NCBI RefSeq assembly: GCF_000611645.1
Contig: NW_014013621.1
Location: 10,764 to 74,763, forward strand
Source: Monoraphidium neglectum
Taxonomy: Eukaryota > Chlorophyta > Chlorophyceae > Sphaeropleales > Selenastraceae
Direction: 5' to 3'
Length of the DNA stretch: 64,000 nucleotides
This document shows, one piece after another, positions 47,031 to 57,655 of the stretch (position 1 is its first letter; each line of letters starts with the position of its first letter). Under the pieces are notes generated by a model that saw only the letters and a program-made list of their open reading frames with translations, searched no databases and was not told where the DNA came from. The position numbers and the translations under genes are program-made.

Positions 47031-47396
47031 GTGCCAGGGTGCCCGGCCGGTGTGTGGGGCTGGCCGAGGCAGTGCGGCCGGCGCTGCAGTGGCTGGGGCG
47101 CTTTTTTTATACTTGAGATATAACACGAGAGATTGACGACCCCTGCACAGCTGCGGCTGCCCGAGCCCGCCCCAGATGCGGCGTCGCCGCCAGCGCGTGG
47201 TGGGACCACAAGCTGGCAGCCGGAGCGAGGCCCTCAGCCCCTCAAGGACTTACGAGGAAACCCCGCCCCCGCTGGGGGGCCGTACACCGGGCGCAAAACA
47301 CCGCGCAATGCCACCTGACAGCGAGTAGTGATCATTGCGGGACCGTAAGCAAGGCTGCGGCTGCGGGGAAAACCCGGGGAAACCGCTGGGCCCGAA

Positions 47397-47686
47397 NNNN
47401 NNNNNNNNNNNNNNNNNNNNNNNNNNNNNNNNNNNNNNNNNNNNNNNNNNNNNNNNNNNNNNNNNNNNNNNNNNNNNNNNNNNNNNNNNNNNNNNNNNNN
47501 NNNNNNNNNNNNNNNNNNNNNNNNNNNNNNNNNNNNNNNNNNNNNNNNNNNNNNNNNNNNNNNNNNNNNNNNNNNNNNNNNNNNNNNNNNNNNNNNNNNN
47601 NNNNNNNNNNNNNNNNNNNNNNNNNNNNNNNNNNNNNNNNNNNNNNNNNNNNNNNNNNNNNNNNNNNNNNNNNNNNNNNNNNNNNN
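47397..47686. other. Assembly gap (Ns)
   Basis: Run of about 290 unknown bases. Confidence 1.
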
Positions 47687-48379
47687 GCCTGGCCTGTGCG
47701 AGGCCACGATTTAAGAGAGACCGAGGCATGAAGGCATGTCAGAGCACACGAAAGTAAAGGACCTGGAAGTCTAGCAACTGCGTGCCCCACTTCACCACAC
47801 ACCACTACCGCCAGTTGGGGCGGCGCCGCCACCCAAGCTGCGGGCCCGCCCGTGGCCGGTTGAGTCCCTGTCGGCCAGGCCAGCTGCGATGGTGCTGAAA
47901 GAGGGGCGGAACGAGGGGGTGTTGGCGATTCTGGTGGTCGTGGTTTCTTGGGATTACTAGTTGGTTAGCAAACGCAAACGCAGCCGCGGCCCTGCCTGGT
48001 GCCTATAAGAGCTTCCTGTGCTGTGCAACTGGTACACATTTCTACATATGTGATATTTATTTGCAAAACCTGCACTGCAATTGCCCCACCCCCTTCTGCC
48101 TTGAGCGCCTCCGACTCCGGATGGTTAGCTGGTAGGCGGCGGCGTTCGCGAACAGGCACCTTTCCGCGACGGCGGCCTAGCATCCACTTGCACTTTACAT
48201 GGTGAGGTGGCCACCAATTCTGTGCATATGGCATGCGCAAGAAAATCAGTTAGCTGATTGCGAATGGACCCCGGGCAAGCGGCAATAGCTGCCACGCCGA
48301 ACGCATGCCGGGATGAGCGGGCGTTCCAAGGCTACTGCGACGGCTGCAACATCCTCCTTCTTTGCCGCACGCAGTCAAA

Positions 48380-48495
48380 AGGATTAGGATTAGGATTGTT
48401 ACAAGATCCCGCGGTCGCCCACTCGTGGAGCCATCCAGGCTCATGGGATGTAGCGTTGTGGCAGTCGCGTTGTGTGACTGGGACTCAAGTGGCCA
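48380..48495. repeat. Dispersed repeat, copy 2
   Basis: Same order of blocks as copy 1 at 46913-47030, with scattered substitutions and small length changes. It supplies the minus-strand TGTAA at 48399-48403 downstream of SWI3. Confidence 0.85.
48399..48403 (-). terminator. Poly(A) signal TGTAA of SWI3, inside the dispersed repeat
   Basis: First TGTAA on the minus strand after the SWI3 stop (48670-48672), 267 bp downstream. A second is near 48192. Confidence 0.4.
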
Positions 48496-48669
48496 TCATT
48501 CGCCGTTCAAAGCAAGTGTGCACAAAGGCCCCACGTGTTTGCAAGTCTGCGCTACACACACGGGCATGCATGCGGGCATGTGCAGGCAAGTCAAAAGTGA
48601 ATGGTAATGACGAAGGGGCGTCATTCCATTGAGTGACATGAAAAGGCGCACACACACTGTGGTGTCTAA

Positions 48670-51600
48670 CTAGCGCTTCCGCCGTACGTCTGCGACGGCA
48701 CGGTCAATTTCAGTCGTCCGGAGGAGGTCCACTTGCCTTGCCCTCTCAGCCTCAAAGACCTGCGTCAAACAATCACAAGCGACGTTGAACGTTGCGAGTA
48801 AGTGGGATGCTTGAGTGCCTGTGCGTGCACGCATACGTGTGTGCGTGCGTCCTTGCGTGCGTGCGTGCGTGTGTGTGTGTAAAGGGGGGGTGAGGACTGT
48901 TGGGTGGGGGTTGAGTGTTCAGAGCACACAGCACAGCGCAGCACAGCACAGCGCAGCGCAGCGCAGCGCAGCGCAGCACAGCACAGCACAGCACAGCAGG
49001 ACAAAATTGTAGCAATCAGCACTTCGCATAAAGTTTTGAGGCACTGATACTGGAGAGGCAGGCAAAAAGGGCGCACAGCCTGCAAGCCCCAAGGGCGCTC
49101 GCGCCGCCCATTTCGTGCCGACTGACGGTGCCCCGCATCAGTGAGGCAGGCGCGTTGGCAACGACGACGGACAGCCGCCAAGCTCAAACGAAGAGCAGTC
49201 GGGGCACGGGACACAAAGCGCCCGCCTGACTGTGCCGCTGCGCTGCTTGACAGGATGCGGGTGTACAACTTGTGGGCATGCGCGTTGGCACATCGGGCGG
49301 ACAGCCTCTGTGCAGCATAGACGCTGCTTTCTTGAAAACCGATATTGGCTTCAATCATTGTTCATTGATGTGGTTGAGGCCAATGACTCATTGGCTTCTT
49401 GAGAGGTGCTTTGCTGTTTGCTCTTTGCTGAATTTTGTTCCATATAATAATTGAGACAACCCCATGAAGCTGGATGGCTCTGCACGCCGGCAATTGCGGG
49501 TGTGTAAAAATCCTGTCCAATCCTTTCTTATGCTGGTGCCGTGGCCGTTCAAGTCAGCTGAACAAAGTAAAGGTCACATGCAATGCCAAGAGCGAGCGCT
49601 CCAACCCAGTAAAGTGCACAATCGGCACGATGTGGCTTGAAGAGAGCCAAAACTCCCGCATAATCTCCCCTTGCCGTTTCAACAACCTCGTCCCCACATC
49701 CCGCAACTCCCGGTCCCCACCTCGTCGATCTGCTCTAGGTACCTCATCTTGGTCTTGACCCGCAATAATTGAGCCCGGAGCACCCGTCGCGCCGCCCGCT
49801 CCATCTCGACCTCCTGCTCCTCAGCCATCAGCTTGGCGCGTGCTGCAGCTGCTCCCAGCGCCACCGCTGCTGCCGCGCGCGTCTGTGCTGCCGTCACAGG
49901 CTGCACCGGGTCCGGCGGAGTCGGTGGTGCCTGCGGCATAGCTGAGCCATCCCACACGGCCCCACTACTGCCATCACTGCCGGCGGTGACGGGCGGCTCT
50001 TGGCCGCGCCGCGTCAGCTCAAGCGCACGGGCAACAGCTGTGGGATCGTCGCTGGCAAGCGCCTCAAGGCCAGCTTGCACCGCCTCCGACGCTATGCGCG
50101 GTGCAAGGACCACTGATAGAAGGGTGGCCTGCAGGAGAGCAAGGCGGGGCGGGCCGCGTATGATGAGATGGTGCTTGCAAGGCGCATCACAGAGTGTCCA
50201 ACAACCTGAGTGCAACAAGAGTAGTCGTGCCATGAAACGGTGCTGAGCAAGCCCCTGAAGCGACACACGCATCATACCTCCAGCCAGATGAGAGCGAAAG
50301 CCTGCTGTGCAAGATCAGAATGACATGGACTGCGCCAGACACAACGCGACCGCCGCCTCAGCAATGAGGTGACGCACCACCGTGTGCAGGTCCCCACAAA
50401 GCTAACCCGCCAAACATCCCCTAGCCTCCGTTCTGCTCACCACCGACATCAGGGGGTTGCCTGGAGCACTGTCGTTGCCGGCAAATGGCACGCACCTGAT
50501 GCCCTCCTCCTCCTCACGCTGCCGCAGCAGCTGTTGCTGCTGCTCCACTTCCTGCGGCACCCCTGCACCGTCGCCATCCTGCCCGGGCGCGGCCGTCGCC
50601 CGGCGCTCCAGCTCGTCCAGAAAGTCGTCCTCGATGGGCAGCTGCAGGAAGTGCGTGATGCACTCCAAAACGCCGTGCGTGCCCACGTGCTCAGCAACAG
50701 CCGGCCATTGGTCGCCATGCATGTCCAAGCCCTCGAGCAGCCTGTGGTGGAAAAAGTGGGGGCAGGACGTTAGAGGAACACGGTGCAAGCGGTGAAGCAA
50801 TCGTTGAGAGGTGCAGGGGAGAGTATTGGGGGAAAGATGAATACAAGCGACCAAAGCGCATACTGGCGACTGTGTCAGCGGCCGTTGCGACTACTGCGGC
50901 TCCCTCTCTCCTGCAACCCCCTTCTCTTTTTCTCTCTTCCAGTGCCCGGTGAGTACAGGCTGCAGCCATGTGTGGTTGGGGACCACTCGCAAAAAGGGTA
51001 CAAACAGAGCCAGCACACAGAGGGGCGTCTTCCCACCAGCTGCCAGCCCCCTCACTCGGCATACAGCTATTTGCCCCCAACCCTTCACGTGCACCTGTCC
51101 TCTCATCCCCACCTCCATCCCCGTCCGCGTCCCCGCCCAGCCCGGCTCACAGCAGGGTCTCCTGAGGCGTCCAGGCAGTGGCGCCTGCTGTTGCATCCGG
51201 CGCGTTCCGATCCGCCCCGCCTTCCAGCCGCGCAAAGTCGGCCACGCTGCAGCCAGGCGGAAATCGTCCCTCAGCATACGCTTGGGGGCAGAGGTCGATG
51301 CCCGGCACCTTGGTGCAGTGGTAGCGCAGGGGGGTGCAGTCAACCCAGGGCATGGCGCTGCAGAAGTAGCGGCGGCGGCCGGTGGCCAGCGTGGTGGCCG
51401 ACTCAAGCCTGTGGGGGTTGGGTGTAGAGGCAGTCGCAACGGGGTGTGGAACAAAAGGTTTCTGAGTCACGGGTGGTTGTGGTGGCAGGCATAGGGTACT
51501 ATTGCTGGCAGAAGTATGGACAAAATTTGGGGGGACATTGGGATGGGGTGGGGTGGGCTGGGTACGATGTCGAGCGCCAGGGGTTGCACGAAGGGTGAGG

Positions 51601-52947
51601 GAGAGCAGGGGGCTCGGCAAGGGCACGAGGAAGCATCCTTGGCAAGACCTCGGCAGCCCAGAATTCAGGCACCGAGTTTCAGGCACCGCTGCTGCGCACT
51701 TGGAGGAGCGTGCCTCGCGCTGTGTCATGTTGAGCGTCCCGCCGCCACATGCCGCCGCCACGCCTTCTGCGACGGTTGGGAACCTCAGCCGCAGCAGCCC
51801 GCTCCCGCCGGCGCCCCCGCCGAGCACAGCACCCCACGGCAGCCGCGGGCGCTCTGCGCCAGGCGCGGCTGATGGCGCGAGGTCAGTGCCGGCAGGAAGG
51901 GCAGTGGCTGCGGGCGTGGGGATGGCCCTGGGGGCGAGCCAGTTGATGAGGCCCCAAGACTCCAGGAAGCGGTATACCCTACCAGGGACAGGTATATGTG
52001 CATGGATTCAAATCAGACGAGCGTGTTGCTGATTGCACTGATTTGGGGATAAGGAGGCCCATGGATGGCTGTCCGCCACACTGCAGGGGGCTCTGCCGCA
52101 ACCCACCAACCTGCGCCGACGCAGCACTGCATCATGGCGCAGCCCAGTAGTTGCCTGGCACGGAGCGGGCCACAACCTGCGTATCTCCGTTCTGCGTCTC
52201 GTGTGGTCCGCCTACAACTCCCTTCAGGACTTGCTATGCTACACAAACCCCACCCTTGATGCCGCAAAGCCTTGCCTCAAGCCCGCCTCCCCCTCCGAGC
52301 CCCAACCTGCCAACAATCGCGGGGTCATACTGGGCCATCGCCCGAGAGGCCTCCTCCATCGTCAGCCGCCGTTGCGGCTGCTGGCGGTACAGCTCCACGA
52401 GGCCGTTGCGCATCGTCAGGTAGGCCTGGGGGTAGGGGGGCGATAAACAGATGAAGAGGGCCAGCTACGTGCAACTTGAAAAGGGCCAGTCGGACAATTG
52501 CGAGAGCGCCAAGCAGCAGAAGGCGTGCGACCTCTTACTTAACCCCGACTTGGCCGCACCCGCTTACTCCTCCGGCCTTTATGGTCAGGGGCGTTACCCC
52601 TCATGGGGAGTCAGGATTTTTCCCCTCGCTGCTGGCAAAGCGAGATGAATGTGATGTAATAAATTGCGAAGCAGCGCCGCTCTTGGGCCAAGACCGCCGT
52701 GCCTTGACTCGAGCAAGCACAACCTCCCGACCCGTTCAAAGTGGTCATCGCTCCGCACCTTGAGCGTGAGCCCCGACGTGCTGTTGCTGCAGAACTCTGG
52801 CAGCACCTTCTTCTCGTTGTTGTGCACTTGTACAAAAGAAAACCACGCCGCGTGCATGGGCATCAGAAGGCGCCTGCTGAGAACCTTCTCCGCGGTCCCC
52901 TCGGCCGCTTCCGCCGATGCTGCATCACCTTGACCCTGCTGCTGCTC

Positions 52948-52991
<44 letters not shown>

Positions 52992-55900
52992 GCCGGTCTG
53001 GGGGGAGGCGCTCCAACATAGGGGTGGGCGCAGTGGGGTCCAGCTGTCCCTGCCGGTTGGAGGCGTGGCGAGGATGGAAGGCAGAGGCAAACAATGCCTG
53101 TAAGCTGAGGCTGCGGCGGCGAGGCGAAAAGCTATGGAGCAGCCAGCTGGAACACAATATGAGCGCAGGCACCCGTCGGCACTCTTTGATTCCCGCAGAC
53201 CATAACTTGCGCATCCAGTATTTCATGAAACCGCCCCCCTCCCAACTAGACCTGTGTTTACCTGTGATATGTTCTCAGCGCTGGCCGTGCCGTCCAGCAC
53301 AGGCTTGTGAGGATTGATCACACGCCGCTTCACCGCACCAGGCGCCACCTCGACCCCTGGGTCTGACGCGTCCACCTCGGCGTCGGTGCGGATGCGCTTG
53401 GCGCCCGCCAGGGCCGCCGCCTGCGCCACCGCCAGCTGCGCGGCGCGCTTGTTGCCCTGAGATGTGTGGTGACAGGGCAGACTGGGGCCGCAGCCAGATG
53501 AAGGAGTGGGGGTGTGAGCAAGTGTCTTCACACTTTGGAGCTCACAGGGTGCAGGCACGAGGTGCCTGGCAGAACGGAAGCGCCAAGCAGGCGATTGGGA
53601 TGGAGCGCATTGTCCAGCATGCCCGCCTTGAGCTGCATCTGCTTACCAGTGCTGCTTCTGCAACAGCTGGTCCAGGAACGCCCTGCAGGAAACGAACAGA
53701 GGGGTTTGCATGGCCAAGGCGGCAGTGAACACAGGATGTTGCTTCCCCTCGCGTTTGCTTGGTTGTCCATCTGCATGGGACTGGCAATGCAAACAATCTC
53801 AATCAAGCGGCTCACCAGGGCCGCCGCCGCCTCTGCTGCTGCAACCTGCTTAGCTTTCTGCTCATCTGCTTCATAGTCCTGGGGGTTCATCCACCTGGGG
53901 TGGTGGTGGTCAGCCAGGTTTCACCTGCACTTGCGCACATCGCACACTGGGTGCGCGTGCACGCACACATCCCATGTGCATGCCTGCATATCCTTCAATG
54001 CAAAGCGGCAGGGGGGCTGCACAGGTGGGCCTGAAAACACAGTTGCTCGACGGCCCCCCAGCGACCTGCTGTCCTTGAGAGACCTGCGGTTCGCGCCTCA
54101 TCACAAGGTCTCGCGCCCCCACTCTCAACCCTGATTACTCCCCCTCAGCGCCCTCCTCACTCGTTGAACTTCTCAGAGTCCAGGGCCCACCGCAACGACA
54201 CCCGCCACGGACCACTCCCCGGCGGCTGGGTGCGCTCGGACGCGCTGGCGTTGGGCGCAGACCGCAGCGGCAGCCACTCGGCGTAGCTGTCGGGCAGGAA
54301 CCGCCAGTGCACGCGCGCACGCTGGCCGCTGCAATTTGAGTTCATCATCCAGGTTGACGGGTTGCAAGAGAGCACGATCATGAGCGGCACGCGCAGCGTT
54401 GGTGAGCGCCGCGTTGGTCCAGCATTGGTGATCACAGACATGGCTCGTGTCAAATTGCAGAGCACTATTCACCAAGCTGCCCATCCAAGCAACCTGTACT
54501 CCTTCACAGGGCGTGGATAAATGCAGCCAGTGTTCCCCAACGTGCCAACCTTGTCTGCAGCGTGCGCATCTGGCTGCCAGGGTCGTCCTCTGCTATACAC
54601 AAGGCTCCGCTGGGGTACAAGAGGTGGGTCACAGACGGGTCGGCTGCGGGGCATTCCCAAATGTCATGGGTAGTAAGGTGGGTGGATGTCCGTGTTGTAT
54701 GGGTAGGGTGTTGAACGAGCTGAGCGTGCTGCGTGTATGCAGACATGCAGGTGTATGCAGGGGTGCAGCTCCTACGCACAGACTTTGCAAGAAATGCACC
54801 TGTTGTTCACAGCCTTTCTATTATCGCCAGGTGCATCGATTGAGTGATGCGAAAACTGAATCGCTGTCCCTTGGGACACAGCTGACGCGCAGCAACAGGA
54901 CTTAGGTTTCAAATCTTGTTCGTCACTTCCATTCCCTCGCTCGACGCACTCACCCAGGTCCTCCACCACTGTGGCCTGCAGCTTCCTGGCAGCTTCCAAA
55001 GCTTTCTGCCCATCCACTCCACAGCTTGGATGTGCCGCCACCACAGGCATCTTCAGCAGCCCCGCCCGCATGAGCTCCGCTCGGATGAGTTCGAGGTTTT
55101 CCAGGTTGAAGCGGCGGCTGCCAGGGTTCAGCCACTCAAAGACCTTGAGGGCCGAGGAGCGCTTGATGCCCGCGAGGCGCATCGCCACAATGTAAAGGCC
55201 GGCGTTGGCCTGGGGCCGCACGTCCTCCAGCAGCTGGATGGGCAGCTTAGGGAAGTCACGGGGCGGGAGGGACTGCAACATGTGTGGAGTTATCGAGCAG
55301 GGGGTTAGAATCCCGCAATAAAAAAGGCATGAGTGGATTGCAGAGTATAAGGTTATGGGGGGTCAGGGGTGGGGCCCATACACGGGGTCATTCTGTTGGA
55401 TTGTGTCGGCGTAGCAGAGGCATGTGGGCGAAACATGTAGCAGCAGGTGGCCGCAGCAAACAGGCCAGTTGGTGGTGGTGTGGGTGGGCGGTCGACCGGC
55501 TGCAGCAACGCATGAATAGTGGCTGCACATGTAAGCAATGCACGGGCGAGCCCATCACTGCCAGCATCCTCCAAACGCACTGCGAGCCAGGGCCTGCCTG
55601 GCTGTCTCGGCCCATGAAGGCCGCATGACGACGCCACCTGAAGGCACACTCACATTCGCGCCGAGGGCGTCCTCCTGGAACTGCAACATTTGCCCCAGGG
55701 TAAGCCCAAGGCTCTTGACATCGTGCTTGATGTCGGTTATGTCCTCGTTCAGCTTCGAAACCAGGGGCTGGAGCTGCTTGCAGAACGCGTCTGACTGCGG
55801 CGGCGTGCCAGGAAAGCAGGAGGCGGGTGGAGGTCAAACACTGCCCTGGGTGAGTGTATTTTGGGCCGTTGAGACCAATTTTGGCTGCTGTGGGGACTAC

Positions 55901-56287
55901 GGGCAAGAAACTTGGCCGCAGGCCCATGCCACCGCCGGCGGCGGAAGCTATCTCCTGGGCCAACACCGGTGGGCCAGATTGCTTCAGCGAATTTCAACTT
56001 CCTGTGACTGCCTCAACACCAGTCAGTGACACAAGATTCCAGGGGGGACCCCTTAGAGAGCGAGCTGCTCTTTAAGATCACCGGTAGACGGCCTGCGGCC
56101 GCCTTGGGGCCAAACATCTGGCCGCCGCACTCTCCTGTCAGTACCACACTGGAGCCAATCCGGTCCTGCGCTTAAGTACATCCCTGCCCTCGGCAGTAAC
56201 AATACTGCCTGGAATCATGCCGACACTGCGCACCTGGTAGTCCTTGAGGTTAATCTTTCCGCTCTTTTTTGCAACTGGGGCCGCCAT
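48670..56287 (-). CDS. SWI3: SWI/SNF chromatin-remodelling subunit SWI3/SMARCC (BAF155/170-like)
   Basis: Core scaffold subunit of SWI/SNF complexes. Exons 56234-56287, 55654-55794, 54954-55272, 54550-54643, 54161-54328, 53816-53894, 53647-53682, 53262-53456, 52759-53049, 52307-52425, 51700-51978, 51151-51408, 50441-50741, 49721-50128 and 48670-48759 give 943 residues in phase. Residues about 19-200 match the animal SMARCC MarR/BRCT-like N-terminal region (LQFQEDALG, then FEWLNPGSRRFNLENLELIR). A chromo-like part follows, with VHWRFLPDSYAEWLPL and WALDSEKFNEWMNPQDYEAD. The SWIRM domain spans about 420-520 (AAWFSFVQVHNNEKKVLPEF, FLESWGLINW). A degenerate ZZ finger (RYHCTKVPGIDLC) is near 605-655. 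The SANT domain is TPQETLLLLEGLDMHGDQW to THFLQLPIED, and GNPLMSV and a Leu/Arg coiled coil end the protein. A polyGln run precedes SWIRM. Confidence 0.94.
48931..48999. repeat. GCACA/GCGCA pentanucleotide repeat in the last SWI3 intron
   Basis: About fourteen 5-bp units alternating GCACA and GCGCA inside intron 48760-49720. A CA/TG tract is nearby at about 48838-48880. Confidence 0.9.
52949..52991. repeat. (CTG)n coding for polyGln in SWI3
   Basis: Read as CAG on the minus strand, it encodes about 14 Gln just before the SWIRM domain. Confidence 0.95.
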
Positions 56288-56837
56288 CCTGCTCTCAGCT
56301 GCACAGCAGCACCGCTGCAGTAGCTGCCCACAATGGCGCTAGTGCGTGCTGTGCGTGGCGCTTTGCGCTCTGCGGGCGTACGTCGCCTTGCCTGGCAACA
56401 GAAGTGGTACTTTGGCTTCGTCTTATGGTTTTGATTGCTTTCAATAATTGCGATATGCGTGCAGAGCGAGCACTGCGGATGTACTGCTGAGATGCATCAA
56501 ACTTTTGTACCACCACTGACAGTGAGCGGATATGATTTCGAGAAATTGTTTGAGACAACACCGAGGGGTGTGCTGATCTGCAGATCGTGATAAGGACAAA
56601 ATCGTTACGGGCAGGTATGGTATATTTGATATCAATATTGAGACTTATAGACCGATCGCTGCAAGCAGCCAGCGTCGCCGGAAGGGCGCACCTTATTGAT
56701 TGATTGGGCGCACCTTCATTGACACGAGGGCGCTGCACAGACGTCAATACCGTAGCACCCCTGGCAGCATCGCCCAGCACGGCTCCCTGCTCTTTCATGC
56801 TGTGATGGGCACTCAACACATTCGGGGGCACCACAAT
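56288..56837. other. Intergenic: SWI3 promoter and HTTM-gene 3' end
   Basis: 550 bp of lower-GC sequence between two minus-strand genes. No gene seen. Confidence 0.5.
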
Positions 56838-56842
56838 TTACA
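56838..56842 (-). terminator. TGTAA overlapping the HTTM-gene stop codon
   Basis: The terminal GTG TAA forms TGTAA on the minus strand. No other minus-strand TGTAA was noticed before the SWI3 start, so this could be the poly(A) signal. Confidence 0.3.
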
Positions 56843-57574
56843 CCCACAGATAGGCCAACATTGGGCAGGCCGAGGTAGGCACACCTGTGCCTGAGCCCTT
56901 GGTCCCCACGACGCCGCCTAGCATTGGCTGGTGCGGCCCGAGACCGCCACTGCCAACCTTGCTGCCCTCGATGCGACTGCTGCTGACACCGCCGTCCCAG
57001 CACACTGCACGCCTCAAACCGCCGCGGTCGGGGTCGCTCTCGGCATCTAGCCACAGCCCTGCGGCCGCCTGGAGCTCGGTCAGCTCGATTCGCGATCGGC
57101 GGATGAGGCCGGGCCGGTCGTGAGGTGACGCATAGGGGTCGCAGTGGGGCGCCGTGTCGGCGTCATGGACCCACTTTGATACAGCAGTGTCGCTGCTGAG
57201 CCCCGCACGAGCAGCGCGTGCACCGCCCTGCAACGGCCCGCCCGCGCCTGGCCCCAGCACTCTGACAACCGGCCCCTCGGCTGCACTTAGCACCGCCACC
57301 CCCGAGTTTCCCTGGCGCGCCGGGCGAGTGTAGTGCAACAAATTTGCTGTAGCATCATACAAGGCGCGGTGCCGGCCGCCGTTTAGGCTGTAACAGGACA
57401 ACGCGCGCACTGCTGCCAGTGGTCGTCCTGCTGCCGCTGCCACCTGGGCCAGGCGCGCTGCATAGCTCAGCGCTGCCCAAGGGCTTAGGGCCACAAGCGC
57501 CGCGGGACGCGCACTCAACAGGGCGTCCGCGTCTGGCGCGGCATCCACCACCCTGCCCAATGCCGCCACCCCTG

Positions 57575-57655
<81 letters not shown>

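Larger units (their letters stand above)
46464..48669. other. Convergent gene-free stretch with assembly gap
   Basis: 2.2 kb between the 3' ends of the K+ channel and SWI3. It contains Ns at about 47397-47686, one copy of a dispersed repeat on each side of the gap, and GC-rich sequence next to the gap. No gene is supported; frames running through the Ns are artefacts. Confidence 0.6.

Noticed and set aside
47234..47832. Frames on both strands running through the Ns
   Set aside because: They are open only because the gap contains no stop codons.
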